NCBI GenBank assembly: GCA_022495995.1 | Contig: JAFEMH010005396.1 | Span: 62,001-126,000, forward strand | Length of the DNA: 64,000 nucleotides | Source: Adenophora triphylla var. japonica | Taxonomy: Eukaryota; Streptophyta; Magnoliopsida; Asterales; Campanulaceae | Reading direction: 5' to 3' | Part shown: one piece after another, positions 1-11,144 of the stretch | Layout: every line of letters starts with the position of its first letter | Numbering within the stretch: position 1 is the first letter of the stretch | Notes under the pieces: model-generated | Database searches by the model: none | What the model was told of the DNA's origin: nothing | Seen by the model: the letters and a program-made list of their open reading frames with translations, nothing else | Made by a program: the position numbers and the translations under genes

Positions 1-1148
1 TCATCTCCCAGAATAATGTACTGTGCAGACAACCTTTTTAATGCTTGTAAACTCTTGGCGTGGAGACCTTCTTTTAGCCTACCATCCGCTTCTGTCGGGA
101 ACGAGGCTTCGACATGCTTAAGGTACTGAAAGATCTGGCTGTACCACAAATCATCGACCTTTTCTAGCTCGATCTGACAACAGTAGGCGGGGTTCTCGCG
201 CCTCCCAACCCTGAATGGTTTTACTGATTTTCCCTTTGGAATTTCCTCCAAAGAGGCCAAAGTGGCCAAGGCATCCGCGAACCTGTTCTTGTCCCGGGGT
301 AGGTAGTGGAACGTGACCTCCTTGAATTGGTCGATCAGGTCCTCCATGTAAGCATAGTACATTTGCAAGTACTGGTCCACGGTTCTCCATTTATTGGATA
401 CCTGATTGATGATCAGCTGAGAGTCTCCGTACACCTCCAGCTTTTCGACATTTCGTTCCAAGGCTGCCTCGAGGCGGGCTATACAAGATTCGTATTCCGC
501 AGCGTTGTTAGTGGCCGGGAAATTCAACTTGATAGCAATGGGGGTGTGCACATCCTTTGGGTCAACCAACACCATGCCGATACCATTGTCCCTTTTGTTG
601 GCAGCTCCATCAAAGAACAACTGCCAACGGTCTGTACCCTCTATCATGAAAATTCCATCGTCTGGAAGTTGGGGTTCGAACTCGGGTGTTTCTGAGCTTG
701 GGAAATCTTCCAAATGATCCGACAGATCTTGGCCCTTGATTGCCTTGCAGGTTACGAACTTGATATCAAACTCGGCTAGGAAGAATGACCATTTCGCAAG
801 CCTTGATGACAGAGAAGACTTACCGAACAAGCACTTGATAGGATCCATTTTTGATACCAGGTGCACTGTATGTGCCAGGAGGTAGTGCCTCAATTTGCTG
901 ACCACCCATACCAAAGCTACACAGGTTTTCTCTAAAGCTGAATAGTTCAATTCGCTGCCCTGAAGCTTCCGGCTGACGAAGTATATGGCATTTTCTATTT
1001 TTGAATCTGGCTTTTCTTGTGCGAGCATGGCTCCGACAGCCGTATTTGTAACTGTCAAATATAGCAACAAGGGCTTATCCTTATGTGGAGGACATAGGAT
1101 TGGGGGATGGACCAAGTAGGCCTTGATTGTCTCGAAGGCGCTCTGACA
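1..1148 (-). pseudogene. Tat-A RNase H (connection) plus second RNase H, partial
   Basis: Translating the minus strand gives a retroelement RNase H after the RT (AIYFVSRKLQGSELNY, then a DLSDHL ending near 720). A second RNase H follows with all four catalytic acids visible: FDGAANKR near 620, NNAAEYES near 500, YGDSQLI near 430 and RFADALATLA near 270. Such dual domains cleave RNA:DNA hybrids during reverse transcription and are typical of Tat elements. A TAG at 1149-1151 separates this part from the RT, so it is read only by read-through, or the copy is dead. The reading frame continues past position 1 towards the integrase, which is not in the window. Confidence 0.85.
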
Positions 1149-2108
1149 CTATTCGTTCCATTCAACCTCTTGATTTTTTCGGAGCAGCTTAAAGATCGGC
1201 TCACAGATAGAGGTTAGCTGGTGGATGAACTGGCTGATATATTGGAGACGGCTCATGAAAGCCTTCACCTCCGTGACTGTCGTCGGGGGCTTCATCTCCA
1301 TGATGGCTTTTATCTTTCTCAGATCGGCTTCGATTCCTCGCTCTGTGACCATGTATCCCAGAACCTTTCCTCGGACTACGCCAAAAGTGCGCTTTGCTGG
1401 GTTCAACCTCATCTCATGCTCCCGCAGCCGGTTGAAGAAATTCCTTAGGTCGATCAAGTGTTGACCATCTGATCCTTTGGAGTGAATAATCATATCATCA
1501 ACATAGACCTCGATCTCCTTGTGGATCATGTCATGAAAGAGTGCGGTGACTGCTCGCTGGTAAGTGGCGCCGGCATTCTTCAGACCGAAGGGAATAACCG
1601 TATAGCAGAAGGTTCCCCTAGGGCTGGTGAAGCCAGTCTTTTCCTGATCCTCTTCGGCGACTTTAATTTGATTGTAACCCGCAAAACCATCCACGAATGA
1701 TTTGACTTCGTAGCTAGCGGTAGTGTCCACCAATAGATCGATATTGGGCAAGGGAAAGTCGTCCTTTAGGCTAGATTTGTTTAGGTCTCTGAAGTCCACA
1801 CAAACCCTGACTTTGCCATTCGACTTGGTTACTGTTACTATGTTGGCCAACCACTTGGGGTATTCGACCACTCTGATGAAACCTACTCTGAGCAGCTTCT
1901 CTATTTCTTCTTTAACCTGGAGGGACCATTCTGGCTTGATCCGGCGGAGCTTCGCTTGGCGGCACAGCTTCGGGTCAGGGGATTCGGTGCTCAACTGTTG
2001 AAGTATCCAACCCGGGCATGTCTTTGTAGGACCAGGCAAATACGTCGACGTACTCTTTGAGCAAATCAATGAGGGTTTCCCGTTCTTTCCCGGTGAAGAA
2101 ACTGCCAA
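1149..2108 (-). pseudogene. Tat-A reverse transcriptase domain
   Basis: This is a typical Ty3/Gypsy RT palm and thumb. VCVDFRDLNKSSLKDDFPLP, the SFVDGFAGYNQI motif with a catalytic Asp, and the YVDDMIIHSKG active-site box with the other two catalytic Asp are all intact, followed by KVLGYMVTERGIEA in the connection. It would copy element RNA into DNA in the cytoplasmic particle. The N-terminal junction with the upstream linker (the EHRIPL motif near 1980) needs a change of reading frame, and the domain ends at a TAG (1149-1151), so the pol polyprotein is broken at both ends. Confidence 0.92.
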
Positions 2109-2694
2109 TCTGTTTCTCTTTGGGCTCTTCAGTAGTTCCCAAATTCACTGTAGTTAATACCTCATCGGCAGCTTGGGCCCGATTGTCGTATCGGTCAAAA
2201 ACCTGCTTTATATTATCTTTTAAAACGTTTTCATCTAAAAGGTCTGTGTCCTCTTCAAATGAATCATTATTAACCACTTTTAAGTCATTAAGATTTGTCT
2301 TAGTTAACTTATCATTTGTTAAGGTGGCAATTAAGGGATACGCAGAAAGGTCAACCATTTCATTCAATGCAAAAGGGAAGACAGAGTTAAAGACACGGTG
2401 ATTATCATCAATCGTGAGAGTATCAGACCTATCTAGAGACTCAAACTCGATAACGAAAGACTCTGAGGACTGAATCAGGATTATAGGGGCAGACTTAGAC
2501 TCAGACACACCAGGACGAGGGGTCAGCCCGAGCTTTTCCATCATAATTTCCCGGCTGGCGATCGGTCCCTTGAAGGAAGCCCAATTTCGGAGCGGCATCT
2601 CTGAAGTGCTGACGAATGTGTGCGGGTCAATCTCTTTGTCCCCACCAAACTCAATCACTGATACGTAATCTTTCCCAGTCGGAAGATCAGTCAC
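1975..2694 (-). pseudogene. Tat-A protease-RT linker
   Basis: An open frame of about 239 codons joins protease to RT. Its C-terminal part carries the conserved pre-RT motif of plant Gypsy elements (LLKEYVDVFAWSYKDMPGLD, then VEHRIP), which marks the N-terminal edge of the RT domain. The upstream 150 residues are acidic and low in complexity and I recognise no domain. The frame is separated from the protease frame by a stop near 2705 and shifts relative to the RT frame near 1980. Confidence 0.75.
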
Positions 2695-2709
2695 AGGTAC
2701 ATAACCATC

Positions 2710-4854
2710 CTAGGTTAGAAGGTCAACCATGCTGAAAGGATCTTTAGCAACAGCCCCGGCCATTGGCGGTGTCTTTTCACACAAATAAATCAACGGTGCT
2801 TCTATCAGTGGATCAGCCCCAGCTATTTCTGATAAATCTGCCTCCTCAAACAAAGCTGCGACATTTTCGTCCATATCGAGCTTGGTGGTAACACTGTCCC
2901 CACGAATGGTGATTATCTCTCCGTCTTGAACAAACTTGACACACTGGTGCAGAGTTGAGGCGATCCCATTGATTTGATGCAGCCATGGCCTTCCTAACAA
3001 AGCGTTAAAGGTTGCTGGGACATCAAGGACTCGGAACTCCATAGGTATCGTCTTCTTACCGAACCACAGGTCTAAAGTAGCAACCCCAAGTATTGGACGA
3101 GACGTTGAATCGTATGCTTTAATCGTGAGGGAGGAAGGTTTCAAATCTGTGGACTTGATGCCGAGTAGGCCCATAATTCTTGCCAGGAGAATGTTCATCC
3201 CAGACCCGTTGTCAATTAAAACGCGGGGAAGACGCCGTTCACCCAACTGGACTGTGATGAAGAGAGGCTTGTTATGATCAGCTCCGAACTGGGGGAGGTC
3301 AAAGTCCGTGAAGGCTATTATGCTGCGGGGGCTACTACTTTCGGGGCTAGGTGATTTTTCCTTTTCATTCCCGGTGTCTTGCAGTAGTCCCGGATTCTTC
3401 TTGTAACGCTCAGCGCTTGAGATGATTGTAGCATTCTGTGTAGGGGGAGTATCAGACATCATGCCGGTATCTAAGACCTTCCTCAAAGCTGAAATGTACT
3501 CGGGGAAAGTGACTTCCCCTTTGGTAATTCTGACGAGGGTCGTTGTTTTGCCACTGGGTGGGCTTGACCTGACAATAGTTACCCTCTCATCGGGGAGGAC
3601 AGGGGTTAATCTTCCCTTTTCTAGCAGATCCTCAACCATCTGCTTGGATTGGACTTTTGAAAATCCCTTTCCCAAAGCACGATAAGCTGTATTGAACTCC
3701 ATGACATCCACGTACTCAGCCCCAGCAAAATCCATGGCTCTCATGTCTTCGGTTACATAGTCGTCCTCCGAGACTTCTATAACTTTCTGACTGTCGATTT
3801 CCATTTCCTCGTACACCATTTTTCTCTCATTCTTGCAGGCTGAGCAACCACAAGTGAAAGATTGACAATGTCCACTTTCTTGGTCCAACGTCGTGGCACG
3901 GGCTACCTGAGTCCAAATGAGAAGTACTCGGGGTCCATTCCCAGGTATTGGGGCAATTAGGAAGGCGTCGTGCGGGTCCATAGGTATAAAGGCAACGGGA
4001 GTAGCTTCCAAGTCCATAACCCTTTTGAGTGATTCCAGGCATTCAATGTGCTCAAGAGGTTCGGCAGTGACTCTCACAGCCTTGATGCCGTCCATTGTGG
4101 GGGAAGAAGAAACGGATCCAATGACGTTTACAAATTCGTCATCTGCTGGAGGCTGGAAACCTGCCTTTTCGACTAAGGCCTCAATGAACTGCTTCCATTC
4201 ACCGATTAGATTTCCATAGGGGACGTTGTGTTCCAATACCTCAGACTCATATTCATCTTCAGATGGATCGGGTTGCTGCTCATCTTCCGAGGTGTTTGAG
4301 CATTGGCCGCAGTCGCATTTTGAGAAACATTCTTCATAGGGGTCGATTTCCATTGTCATCTCGTTTATTGGTGACCCTTCGTAGTCGCTGGCCGACAACC
4401 AACCATTATGCCTTGCATCCATGAGGTCGCTCCCGGCACTATCGTTCTGAGTGGATTCTGGGCTTAAGGCTTCAATTGATTCTTCACTCTCGTTATCGTC
4501 ATCGTCATTGCTATCATAGGAACTGTCATCCCACATTTCTTGAACTTCAGCCAAAATAGAGCGCCGATCATATCCGATAGGGGAGGATGGGCACGTGCAA
4601 TAACAGAAATTGTCGTAGGCCCCCAAGGCTGGAAGCGGTGATTGCGAATCAGCTTCTCTTCCCAGGAATTGCGGGGGAAGAGTGAGAGGGGGCGGTATAT
4701 ACTTGACTCCGGGTAGAATATAGAAACAATCTTCCTCCTCCGATTCTTCCTCCTCACTGTCTTCAGGGTTGTATCCGGTCTCTCCAAGAGCCAGTTTACA
4801 GAGATGTATTGACTCAAGGTGGGCTTCGGCCTCCTTACTAATGAGTCTCAGCAC
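2710..4854 (-). CDS. Tat-A gag-like acidic region plus retropepsin-type protease
   Basis: A 714-codon open frame. The first 150 residues are strongly acidic, with runs of E, D and S. Two Cys clusters (CDCGQC and CGCSAC) sit at roughly residues 180 and 340. The C-terminal 170 residues are a pepsin-like retroelement protease: RVLIDNGSGMNILL with the catalytic Asp in a DNGS variant of DTG/DSG, and FNALLGRPWLHQIN as the conserved second block. It would cleave the polyprotein. I see neither a standard Retrotrans_gag capsid domain nor a CCHC zinc knuckle, which is odd for a Tat element and suggests an internal deletion or strong divergence. The frame is linked to the first Gag part through a stop at 4891-4893. 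Confidence 0.8.
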   Translation of the reverse strand: MLRLISKEAEAHLESIHLCKLALGETGYNPEDSEEEESEEEDCFYILPGVKYIPPPLTLPPQFLGREADSQSPLPALGAYDNFCYCTCPSSPIGYDRRSILAEVQEMWDDSSYDSNDDDDNESEESIEALSPESTQNDSAGSDLMDARHNGWLSASDYEGSPINEMTMEIDPYEECFSKCDCGQCSNTSEDEQQPDPSEDEYESEVLEHNVPYGNLIGEWKQFIEALVEKAGFQPPADDEFVNVIGSVSSSPTMDGIKAVRVTAEPLEHIECLESLKRVMDLEATPVAFIPMDPHDAFLIAPIPGNGPRVLLIWTQVARATTLDQESGHCQSFTCGCSACKNERKMVYEEMEIDSQKVIEVSEDDYVTEDMRAMDFAGAEYVDVMEFNTAYRALGKGFSKVQSKQMVEDLLEKGRLTPVLPDERVTIVRSSPPSGKTTTLVRITKGEVTFPEYISALRKVLDTGMMSDTPPTQNATIISSAERYKKNPGLLQDTGNEKEKSPSPESSSPRSIIAFTDFDLPQFGADHNKPLFITVQLGERRLPRVLIDNGSGMNILLARIMGLLGIKSTDLKPSSLTIKAYDSTSRPILGVATLDLWFGKKTIPMEFRVLDVPATFNALLGRPWLHQINGIASTLHQCVKFVQDGEIITIRGDSVTTKLDMDENVAALFEEADLSEIAGADPLIEAPLIYLCEKTPPMAGAVAKDPFSMVDLLT

Positions 4855-4890
4855 AGGTGCTCGTCTGAAGCTCTCTTGCTCGATTCTTTT

Positions 4891-5208
4891 TTATTGCTCT
4901 AGCCATCTTGTGTAAATGACTTTCTCGTGATTTGATCTGAACAACCCCAGTTCCGCAGTGTCGGCTTTCCTTTCCTCTGAGAAATGACGAATTTCATATT
5001 CTTGCAGGAAACTGCTAAAGTGAGACCAGGGAGGATTGGTTTGTTTACTGCTTTCAAAGCTGAGAGGGAATCCAAATGCAGGGTCTTTGACGTCCTGCCC
5101 CACATTCTGACCTAGATTTGTCCCTAGGCCTTGACCGGCATTCTGACTCTGAGCTGGATCAACACTCGCATTCGGACCCAAACCTGCTGAAGCTTGCGAA
5201 TCTGCCAT
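4891..5208 (-). pseudogene. Tat-A Gag N-terminus
   Basis: The frame starts MADSQASAGLG and continues for 105 codons, rich in G, Q, A and N, to a TAA at 4891-4893. The same frame stays open after the stop and runs into the 714-codon downstream frame, so the TAA looks like a point lesion in one gag-pro ORF. This is the first long frame after the leader in the element's orientation. The residues do not match a named domain that I can recognise. Confidence 0.6.
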
Positions 5209-6780
5209 TTCTGAGACTGCTGGAAATGATTCCCTGATTGGAGAGAAACTGATTAACCGACCACCCGGAACTCTGACCCAATACTTGCTCGCTGAAAGTG
5301 GGAGAGAAAGGTTTTAGGTGGGGGCGAGGATAGGCTTAGGACGGACTCATGCATATGCACTCCTTTTTTTTTATATATTTTTTTTATAAAAATGATTTTT
5401 ATTAATCCTAGGAATGGTTGGAAAAGGGGGACACCTTCTTTTTCGCATTCTACGATATTCCTGGATCAGTGGGTTCCATCACTACGTCTATAGACCCCCT
5501 GTATTCCACCTGTATTGCACCTCCGGGACGGACAATCCCGGCAGAGGTCCTATAGGGCACGTGGAACCCACCAATCGAAAAGGAGAACGAACCTATGGGC
5601 ATACGAGCCAAAACAAGTCAAACTCGGGGTTTTCAAAACCAAGTCCAAGTCAATGTCTAAAATCGGGAGGAGAGAGGGTCGAACGTACGTTTGAATGTAC
5701 GAGACCGCAATTTGCAGGTAGAATCCTGGATGAATTGGGCATGACCTCTCCTCTTTTCGAGTTGAAAATCTGGCATGGCCTCTCGTCGCTTAGCGGCGAA
5801 ATTTCGACATAATTCTCGTTAGTATGCGTCAAGAATTCGACATGGTCTCGTGTTGACACATGTCGAGAACACGTCATGACTTCTTACGAAGTCACGGCGA
5901 GAAATCGATATGTACCTACGTCGAGATATGTCAAGATTTTGACATGTACTAACGTCGAGTTATGTCGTAATTTAGACATAAGGAGGGAGAGTATGCCAAG
6001 ATTTTTTTTTTTTTGAGACGAAGCATGACTCGGAGTTTGTGAGAAAATTTTGAAAACCGAGTTTAGAAAATGTTTTGAAAAGTATTGGCCAAAAACCAAC
6101 CGGTCACGGTAGAAAGTGTGTCACGGACAAGTGTTGGCTGACTCACAGGCTAGGAGGACTTTAGGCGCTCAAGCGTTAGCGAAACATGTCACTTTCCGCG
6201 ATGCCGTCCGTACACTCCCGGTTCTAACTCTATGTGCGGGTAGCGTGCGAGTAGTGTGAAGGTATTTTTCTAAGAAAATATTTTTTGCTTTTTTGTAAAA
6301 TATTTTTTTTTATATACAATATGCAAAGGAAAAAAAACAAGAGAATGAGTCAAAGCATGACAAAAGGGGACTGCCCCAAATGTCAGATTTTACCAGTAGC
6401 TGTAGTCCAGCGTCATCCTGCCCTGTTCTGATCAGCGGGAAGAGCAAATAGCAAAGGGGAAGCCCCGGCTCCCAGAAGTGCCACATACCAAAGCACATAG
6501 AGCATGGCAAGGCTCACATGAGCATGCAAAATGACACAAATGCACACACAAGGAGAATGTAGAAATTGTCCGAGTTGATTTAAAGAAAGTTAGACTCTCT
6601 TAAGAAAAACTTTTCTCTTTTTTAGAAAATAGAAGAATGATACTGGTATGTGGGATTGTTAGACCACCATTTATCCCAAGCCCCGGGTTAGGGAGCGATA
6701 CAGGAAGGTTAGTGGTTTCCACCTATATACCAAGTATCGTCTTCATTTTTTTTTTAAATAAAAAGTTTTTCAATGTACAT
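5209..6780 (-). other. Tat-A untranslated leader
   Basis: This is 1.57 kb between the primer-binding site and the first Gag ATG. I find no credible coding frame. It holds T and A homopolymers and a loosely repeated segment (5750-5990) with recurring near-palindromic TCGACAT/ATGTCGA-like words. Long 5' leaders are usual in Tat/Ogre elements. Confidence 0.6.
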
Positions 6781-6798
6781 TCCCCAGCGGAGTCGCCA
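6781..6798 (-). other. Primer-binding site of Tat-A
   Basis: The minus strand reads TGGCGACTCCGCTGGGGA, one base inside the LTR end. This TGGCGACTC sequence is the primer-binding site usual in Tat/Ogre elements, reported to pair with tRNA-Arg. It fixes the element's orientation and the inner edge of the LTR. Confidence 0.85.
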
Positions 6799-6799
6799 C

Positions 6800-8547
6800 T
6801 GAATGAACGCTCGCCCGAAAAAAACTTGTTTTTGAATGTGATGATAAGTTTTGTAAATTTCGGTTTTTGGGAGTCGCCATGCCCTTTTTAAAGGAAAACA
6901 TTGAAAAACCTATTTTTACGAGAATTTTGGATTCGGGAGTCTGGTTACGTGTTTGGGAAGAACTAGAGAGTTCACCCAACACGCCTCTTTCGAGACTTTC
7001 AATCAATATTGGACAATTGTGGACATTCAAAGTGTGTGTGCAATATGTGTCGATGAGCAAGGCATGTAAATTTGGCATTTCATTTGATGATGTAAAGACT
7101 GGATACAACTTGTGAGCCATGACAGGGGGCCACACCCTTTACACATTTATGATTTTCATAACAAGGCAGAAGGTTAAGACAATCTGCTCAGAAAGCTCCG
7201 ATGTCGTCCGACACAGGACTTCCCAGAAAGAGGATGTCGGACGACAGGATGCCTCATGGTCAGATTGTCTTTTACAATGACCAAGCTATTCTGGAACTGG
7301 AATAACATTTATTTCTCCCATTGAAGACACTATTTGAAGGTCTAAGCTCAGTTTGGAGGTTGATTGGAGTAGACAAAGTCATGATTGACTTTTAATGATA
7401 CGGATGTCATATGACATAGAACATCCGAAGTCGTCTATGTCATGTGGCAAACCACCTCCATTACGTGGATCGCACCCAAACAGACCTTAGGCACCCAAAT
7501 AGTGGCTCATGAGCCAAAGAATGATTAAGTAAACTTTGAGTTACTAAGGAGGATAAATTTGACAGATCTGAAGTCCAAGAAAGACTTTATAGTCTTCTGG
7601 GAGCTCCATGTCGTATGACACAGGATCTCCAGAGAGTCCTGTGTCGTCCGACAGGAGTGGCCTATATGAGTGCCCTTCAGTCTATTTGATTCCTCCTTTA
7701 TTCTCAAGGCTAACCAAGCATCTTTATTAACTCAGAAACAAAGAATATAACAGATTATGTGAGTATTATGGGAGGATCACATGGCTTTAGTGGCCAAATG
7801 TGATAAATCACATGTTTATGGCCACTTTGAAGTAGCCATCACCTCCTAACTCAATGTAAATGAGCAAAGATCTAAATTTTATTGATGTTAATGCCACCAA
7901 ATGTCCAGATCTGAGGTGGGGAGAAGTGAATATTGAAGATTCACTTCTCCACCACCTTTATCATGCAAAAATCCCGATTTCTACATAATATTAAAGCAAG
8001 TAAGCATGCAAGGTAGTATAAATGTATGGAAGAGTTATTTAAAGAGAGATAAAGGTTTAGTGACTACCTATTGTAGTCCACAAGGTAAGATCACCAGTAG
8101 TATGGTGTCCACCCCTTCAACACTCCAACAAAGAAGGTTTTTTTAGGTCTTGGCCTTGGTGTATGTGTGTGTGTGAAGAGGGAGGTGAGTGTGTGGGTAT
8201 GAGAGAGAGAGAGACTCTATTTGTGCAGAGTTTCCCCTCTATTATACTGGTATCCTCCCAATCCTCTCTAAAGTCCACCTCAAATGACCAGCCATGCCTT
8301 GTATTTATAGGCAGGCTGATGGGAAGGTCTATGTCGTCCGACAGGGGCAGTTAAACCGCCTTAGTGTCGTCCCATGTCGGACGACAGCGTACATCATTTT
8401 GACATACTTGGGCCGAATGGCTGGCAGGCCCAATGGGTTGGATGGGCTGTGGGATAAGTGGACTTATTTTGCTTCTTTAGCAATTATGTAAGCCCAAAAA
8501 TCAATTAAAGTGGACCCAAAACATGAGTTCGGGTCGGGGTACTCACA
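6800..8547 (-). repeat. 5' LTR of Tat-A (1748 bp)
   Basis: On the minus strand it starts TGTGAGTACCCCGACC (8547) and ends GTTCATTCA (6800), giving TG...CA ends. The inner edge is one base from the primer-binding site. The outer edge abuts integrase codons of Tat-B (caatggctcccattttg...), which fixes it to within a base or two. A TATA box and an upstream palindromic repeat lie near 8301-8386. Because the 3' LTR is off-window, LTR identity and insertion age cannot be judged. Confidence 0.85.
8301..8386 (-). promoter_or_regulatory. Tat-A LTR promoter: TATA box with upstream CpG-rich inverted repeats
   Basis: The minus strand has CTATAAATAC at 8310-8301. Upstream of it lie TGTCGTCCGACA (8332-8343) and its inverted form TGTCGGACGACA (8375-8386), with a third partial arm near 8364. 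The same word pair recurs inside the LTR at 7202-7245 and 7611-7654. The TATA spacing suits RNA polymerase II. The repeated inverted word could be a transcription-factor site; no factor is identified. Confidence 0.65.
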
Positions 8548-9201
8548 CAATGGCTCCCATTTTGAAGAAGAATGCGACAGACTATTAGCAGAGTTCAAAA
8601 TTACTCGTCACAAGTCATCCCCTTATCGGCCCCAAACCAACGGTGCCGTTGAAGCAGCAAACAAGACTCTAGAAAACATCATCAGGAAGATGGTTGTCCG
8701 AGGCAGAGATTGGCGGGAAAATCTCCACCTTGCCCTCTGGGGATACAGAATATCCGTCAGAACTTCCACGAGAGAAACACTGTTTGCCCTCACTTACGGA
8801 ATGGAGGTCGTGCTCCCAATCGAATTGGAAATCCCCTCACTCCGTGTGTTGTTGGAAAATCAGATCAACGAAGTCGAATGGCTCCAGGTCGTCATGTTGA
8901 GTTGGCCCTACTAGACGAACGTCGTCTAAAAGCCATGGAACACACCCGGGCTTACCAAGCAAAAATGGCCAGAGCCTTTGACAAGAAAGTGAAACATCGG
9001 GACATCCGAGAAGGCGACCTCGTGATAAAAGAGAAGCCTCTGACCCACGTCAATTCGCTTGGCAAATGGGAGCCTGTCTGGATCGGCCCCAATGTAGTTC
9101 AAAAGATCTTCTCTGGAGGAGCCATGCAGCTCGCAGACTTAGATGGGAATCCTTTCATGCATCCAGTAAAAGGAGACAAGCTCCGTAGATACTATGCCTG
9201 A
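8548..9201 (+). pseudogene. Tat-B integrase, C-terminal half
   Basis: The frame begins NGSHFEEECDRLL just after the Tat-A insertion point, so the catalytic core is cut shortly after its second Asp. The third catalytic residue is the Glu in QTNGAVEAANKTLE. The chain continues through the WGYRISVRTST and GDLVIKE segments and ends KGDKLRRYYA-stop, the usual C-terminus of Tat pol. One frameshift near 8885 separates the two parts. It would have joined element cDNA to chromosomal DNA in the nucleus. It is inactive as it stands because of the nested insertion and the frameshift. Confidence 0.88.
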
Positions 9202-9670
9202 AGGCCGAGTCAGTTCCCCCTCGAAAGTGCTAAAAGAGTAATACCCAACAGGTTGAAAACTCGAAAGGGCGGCCTAGGTAAAAAACAGGGTTTCACTTCT
9301 CTCTCCCTCTCTCTACCTACCCCCTCTAAAAAAATATTAAAAAAATGATGAACAACTCATAGAGTCGAACTACGGAGACCTGAGCCCCTTAGTCCTCTTG
9401 TAAAAGGGGAACGTAGGCTGTCGAAAACGGTTCGATCTAAAACATAAACGAACATCATATTTTGTCACCAACACGACGATCAAGTCATAACTGCGTATCG
9501 AAAAACTCTAATGCAATTCATATATTCATTACAGTTAAACACTTTTTGATGAGTTCAAGCCAGGCTTACTCTTAAACTCACAACTAAGCTAAAAGAAAAA
9601 AAATACATTACAAAAAAAAACTAATGTGCCTGCAAGGATGATCAGTGGATACTCGGAGCTCTAGCCACTA
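9202..9670 (+). other. Tat-B 3' region without genes
   Basis: This stretch between the pol stop and the 3' end of the first antisense gene contains a CT-rich tract (9300-9330) and A-rich runs but no coding frame that I trust. Confidence 0.5.
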
Positions 9671-9792
9671 GTGCTCGCGTCCCCTTCCTTCCTCTTCCGT
9701 CTTCTCCCACCGTGCCTCGTGTTCTTCCTGGGCACGGGAATGATGTCCGTCCTCCTCCTCCCTAGCTTCGGCCGGGTCCATCAAGCCAGCCT

Positions 9793-11144
9793 CTATATCA
9801 GAGCTCTAGTCGCATGGGCTTCGTCTCTGATCTCCTGCCTTCTGGGCGACGCCATAGGAACCCTGTCCCTCTGACGTTCCACTCTCACCTCATAATCAAG
9901 CATGTCATCCTCGCTCCTGTCGTAAGGACTAGCCCTCGCCTCGGCTCTCCTCAACACTAAAACAGGGACATCTTCTGGTCCCACAATGGCCTCACGCCTC
10001 CTCATAAGAGCCAACTGAGTCTCTCCCATGTGTCTCTCGTACCAATCCAAGTACCAAGTGGTCAGGAAAATGCGCTCTGGATGCCTGAGAAGGACCACAG
10101 GAGGAAAAACTTGATACCTCCATACTCGAGAGAAGAAGGAGAACGCAGATAAGTCATCCATAGAAATGGAAAACACCACCCTGGTAGCAATATCATCACA
10201 GTCCTCCAAAGGAATCTGCTCCATCCTGAACTGTCTGAGAGCTAAAGCCAAAATGTAGAAGGTAGACCAACAAAGCCCCGGAAGCATGACTACCTGAGAT
10301 CCATCCTTGAGTGTACTCCTAGTCTCTATCTGCCAATGCGGAATCCACCATCGGATATCCTGGGTACGGCGCTGAGCCATCTAGCGCTCCAACGAGGCCT
10401 GATCCTCGATCTCGACAGTGACCCCCCTCCTGGAAAAAGTCCATGGCATTGAGTGTATGTAGAGCCTCCCGCAGGACTCCCAGCCTCTCCATCAGCCACA
10501 TCGACAGCAAAAACGGGCTTCCCTCGTGCATGTACCGCTTCCCGGTAGACAACCGATCAATAGCATGAAGGGTCTCTCCCAAGATCAAGGTAACTATATC
10601 CCGACCCGATCGGCAGTGTACAACAACGTCCAACAGAGACCGCTGGCACATCCCAAAGGAATAGACCATAAATAAGGACTCGATTGCACAAAGAGCAAAT
10701 GCATCCCAATAGCAATCACCAACCATACCCAAGCTCCTAAATCTATCCGGGAGACCAGAAATGTCAAAATAATCGGGTCCTCGAATCATACCTTGGGCTT
10801 CCTCCGGGGAGATTTGAAGAAGGCCAGATAATTTATTAACAAAAGACATCCCTCCGGGCAAGGGAGGTGCAACCTCTTCCACCTCGGGCCCTCCGAGTAA
10901 AGCCCTAAAATCTTTAAGGGTGGGAACCATTTCGTTGTAAGAGAAGCAAAAGATGTGCCTCCGAGTGTCCCAAAACGCGATGGAAGCTCTCATCGAATCA
11001 TAATTCGGGACGAGCTATGATTTGATTTTATACCTTTCTTCAAAGAACACCTTGTTCCCATGCATGATTTCCCGGGACCACTCCTTGAACTTGTTGAAGA
11101 AGATCATATACAACTCCTTTGGCAATTTAGGAGAATTCTTAATG
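9793..11144 (-). pseudogene. Antisense accessory gene 1 of Tat-B, DUF7745-like
   Basis: The gene lies antisense to the retrotransposon. A frame starting MKIIKNSPKLPKEL at 11144 runs through one stop near 11017 into MRASIAFWDTRRHIFCFSYN (10993) and the segment VPTLKDFRALLG. A middle part (DAFALCAIESLFMVYSFG) follows, and then, after a frameshift near 10380, a part with LPGLCWSTFYILALALRQFR. This succession resembles the DUF7745 family, plant proteins of unknown function common in Tat/Ogre accessory ORFs and related in layout to plant mobile domain proteins. The tail is Arg- and Glu-rich. No promoter is proven, but a CpG-rich palindrome copied from the LTR promoter region lies 137 bp upstream. 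Family assignment is from remembered sequence patterns. Confidence 0.65.

Larger units (their letters stand above)
1..8547 (-). mobile_element. Tat-A: Tat-lineage Ty3/Gypsy LTR retrotransposon, 3' end off-window
   Basis: In minus-strand order the element runs 5' LTR (8547-6800), primer-binding site (6798-6781), a leader of about 1.6 kb, gag-like region, aspartic protease, reverse transcriptase, connection RNase H and a second RNase H, and leaves the window at position 1. Two consecutive RNase H domains are a hallmark of the Tat clade (Tat/Ogre/Retand). The reading frame has an in-frame stop after the first gag exon, a stop between RT and RNase H and frame changes, so this copy is not autonomous. 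The right LTR edge cuts into an integrase gene on the opposite strand, so this element is nested in Tat-B. Integrase and 3' LTR should lie left of the window. Confidence 0.9.

Noticed and set aside
306..717. Plus-strand frames over the Tat-A RNase H region
   Set aside because: They are complements of a clear minus-strand RNase H with conserved catalytic residues.
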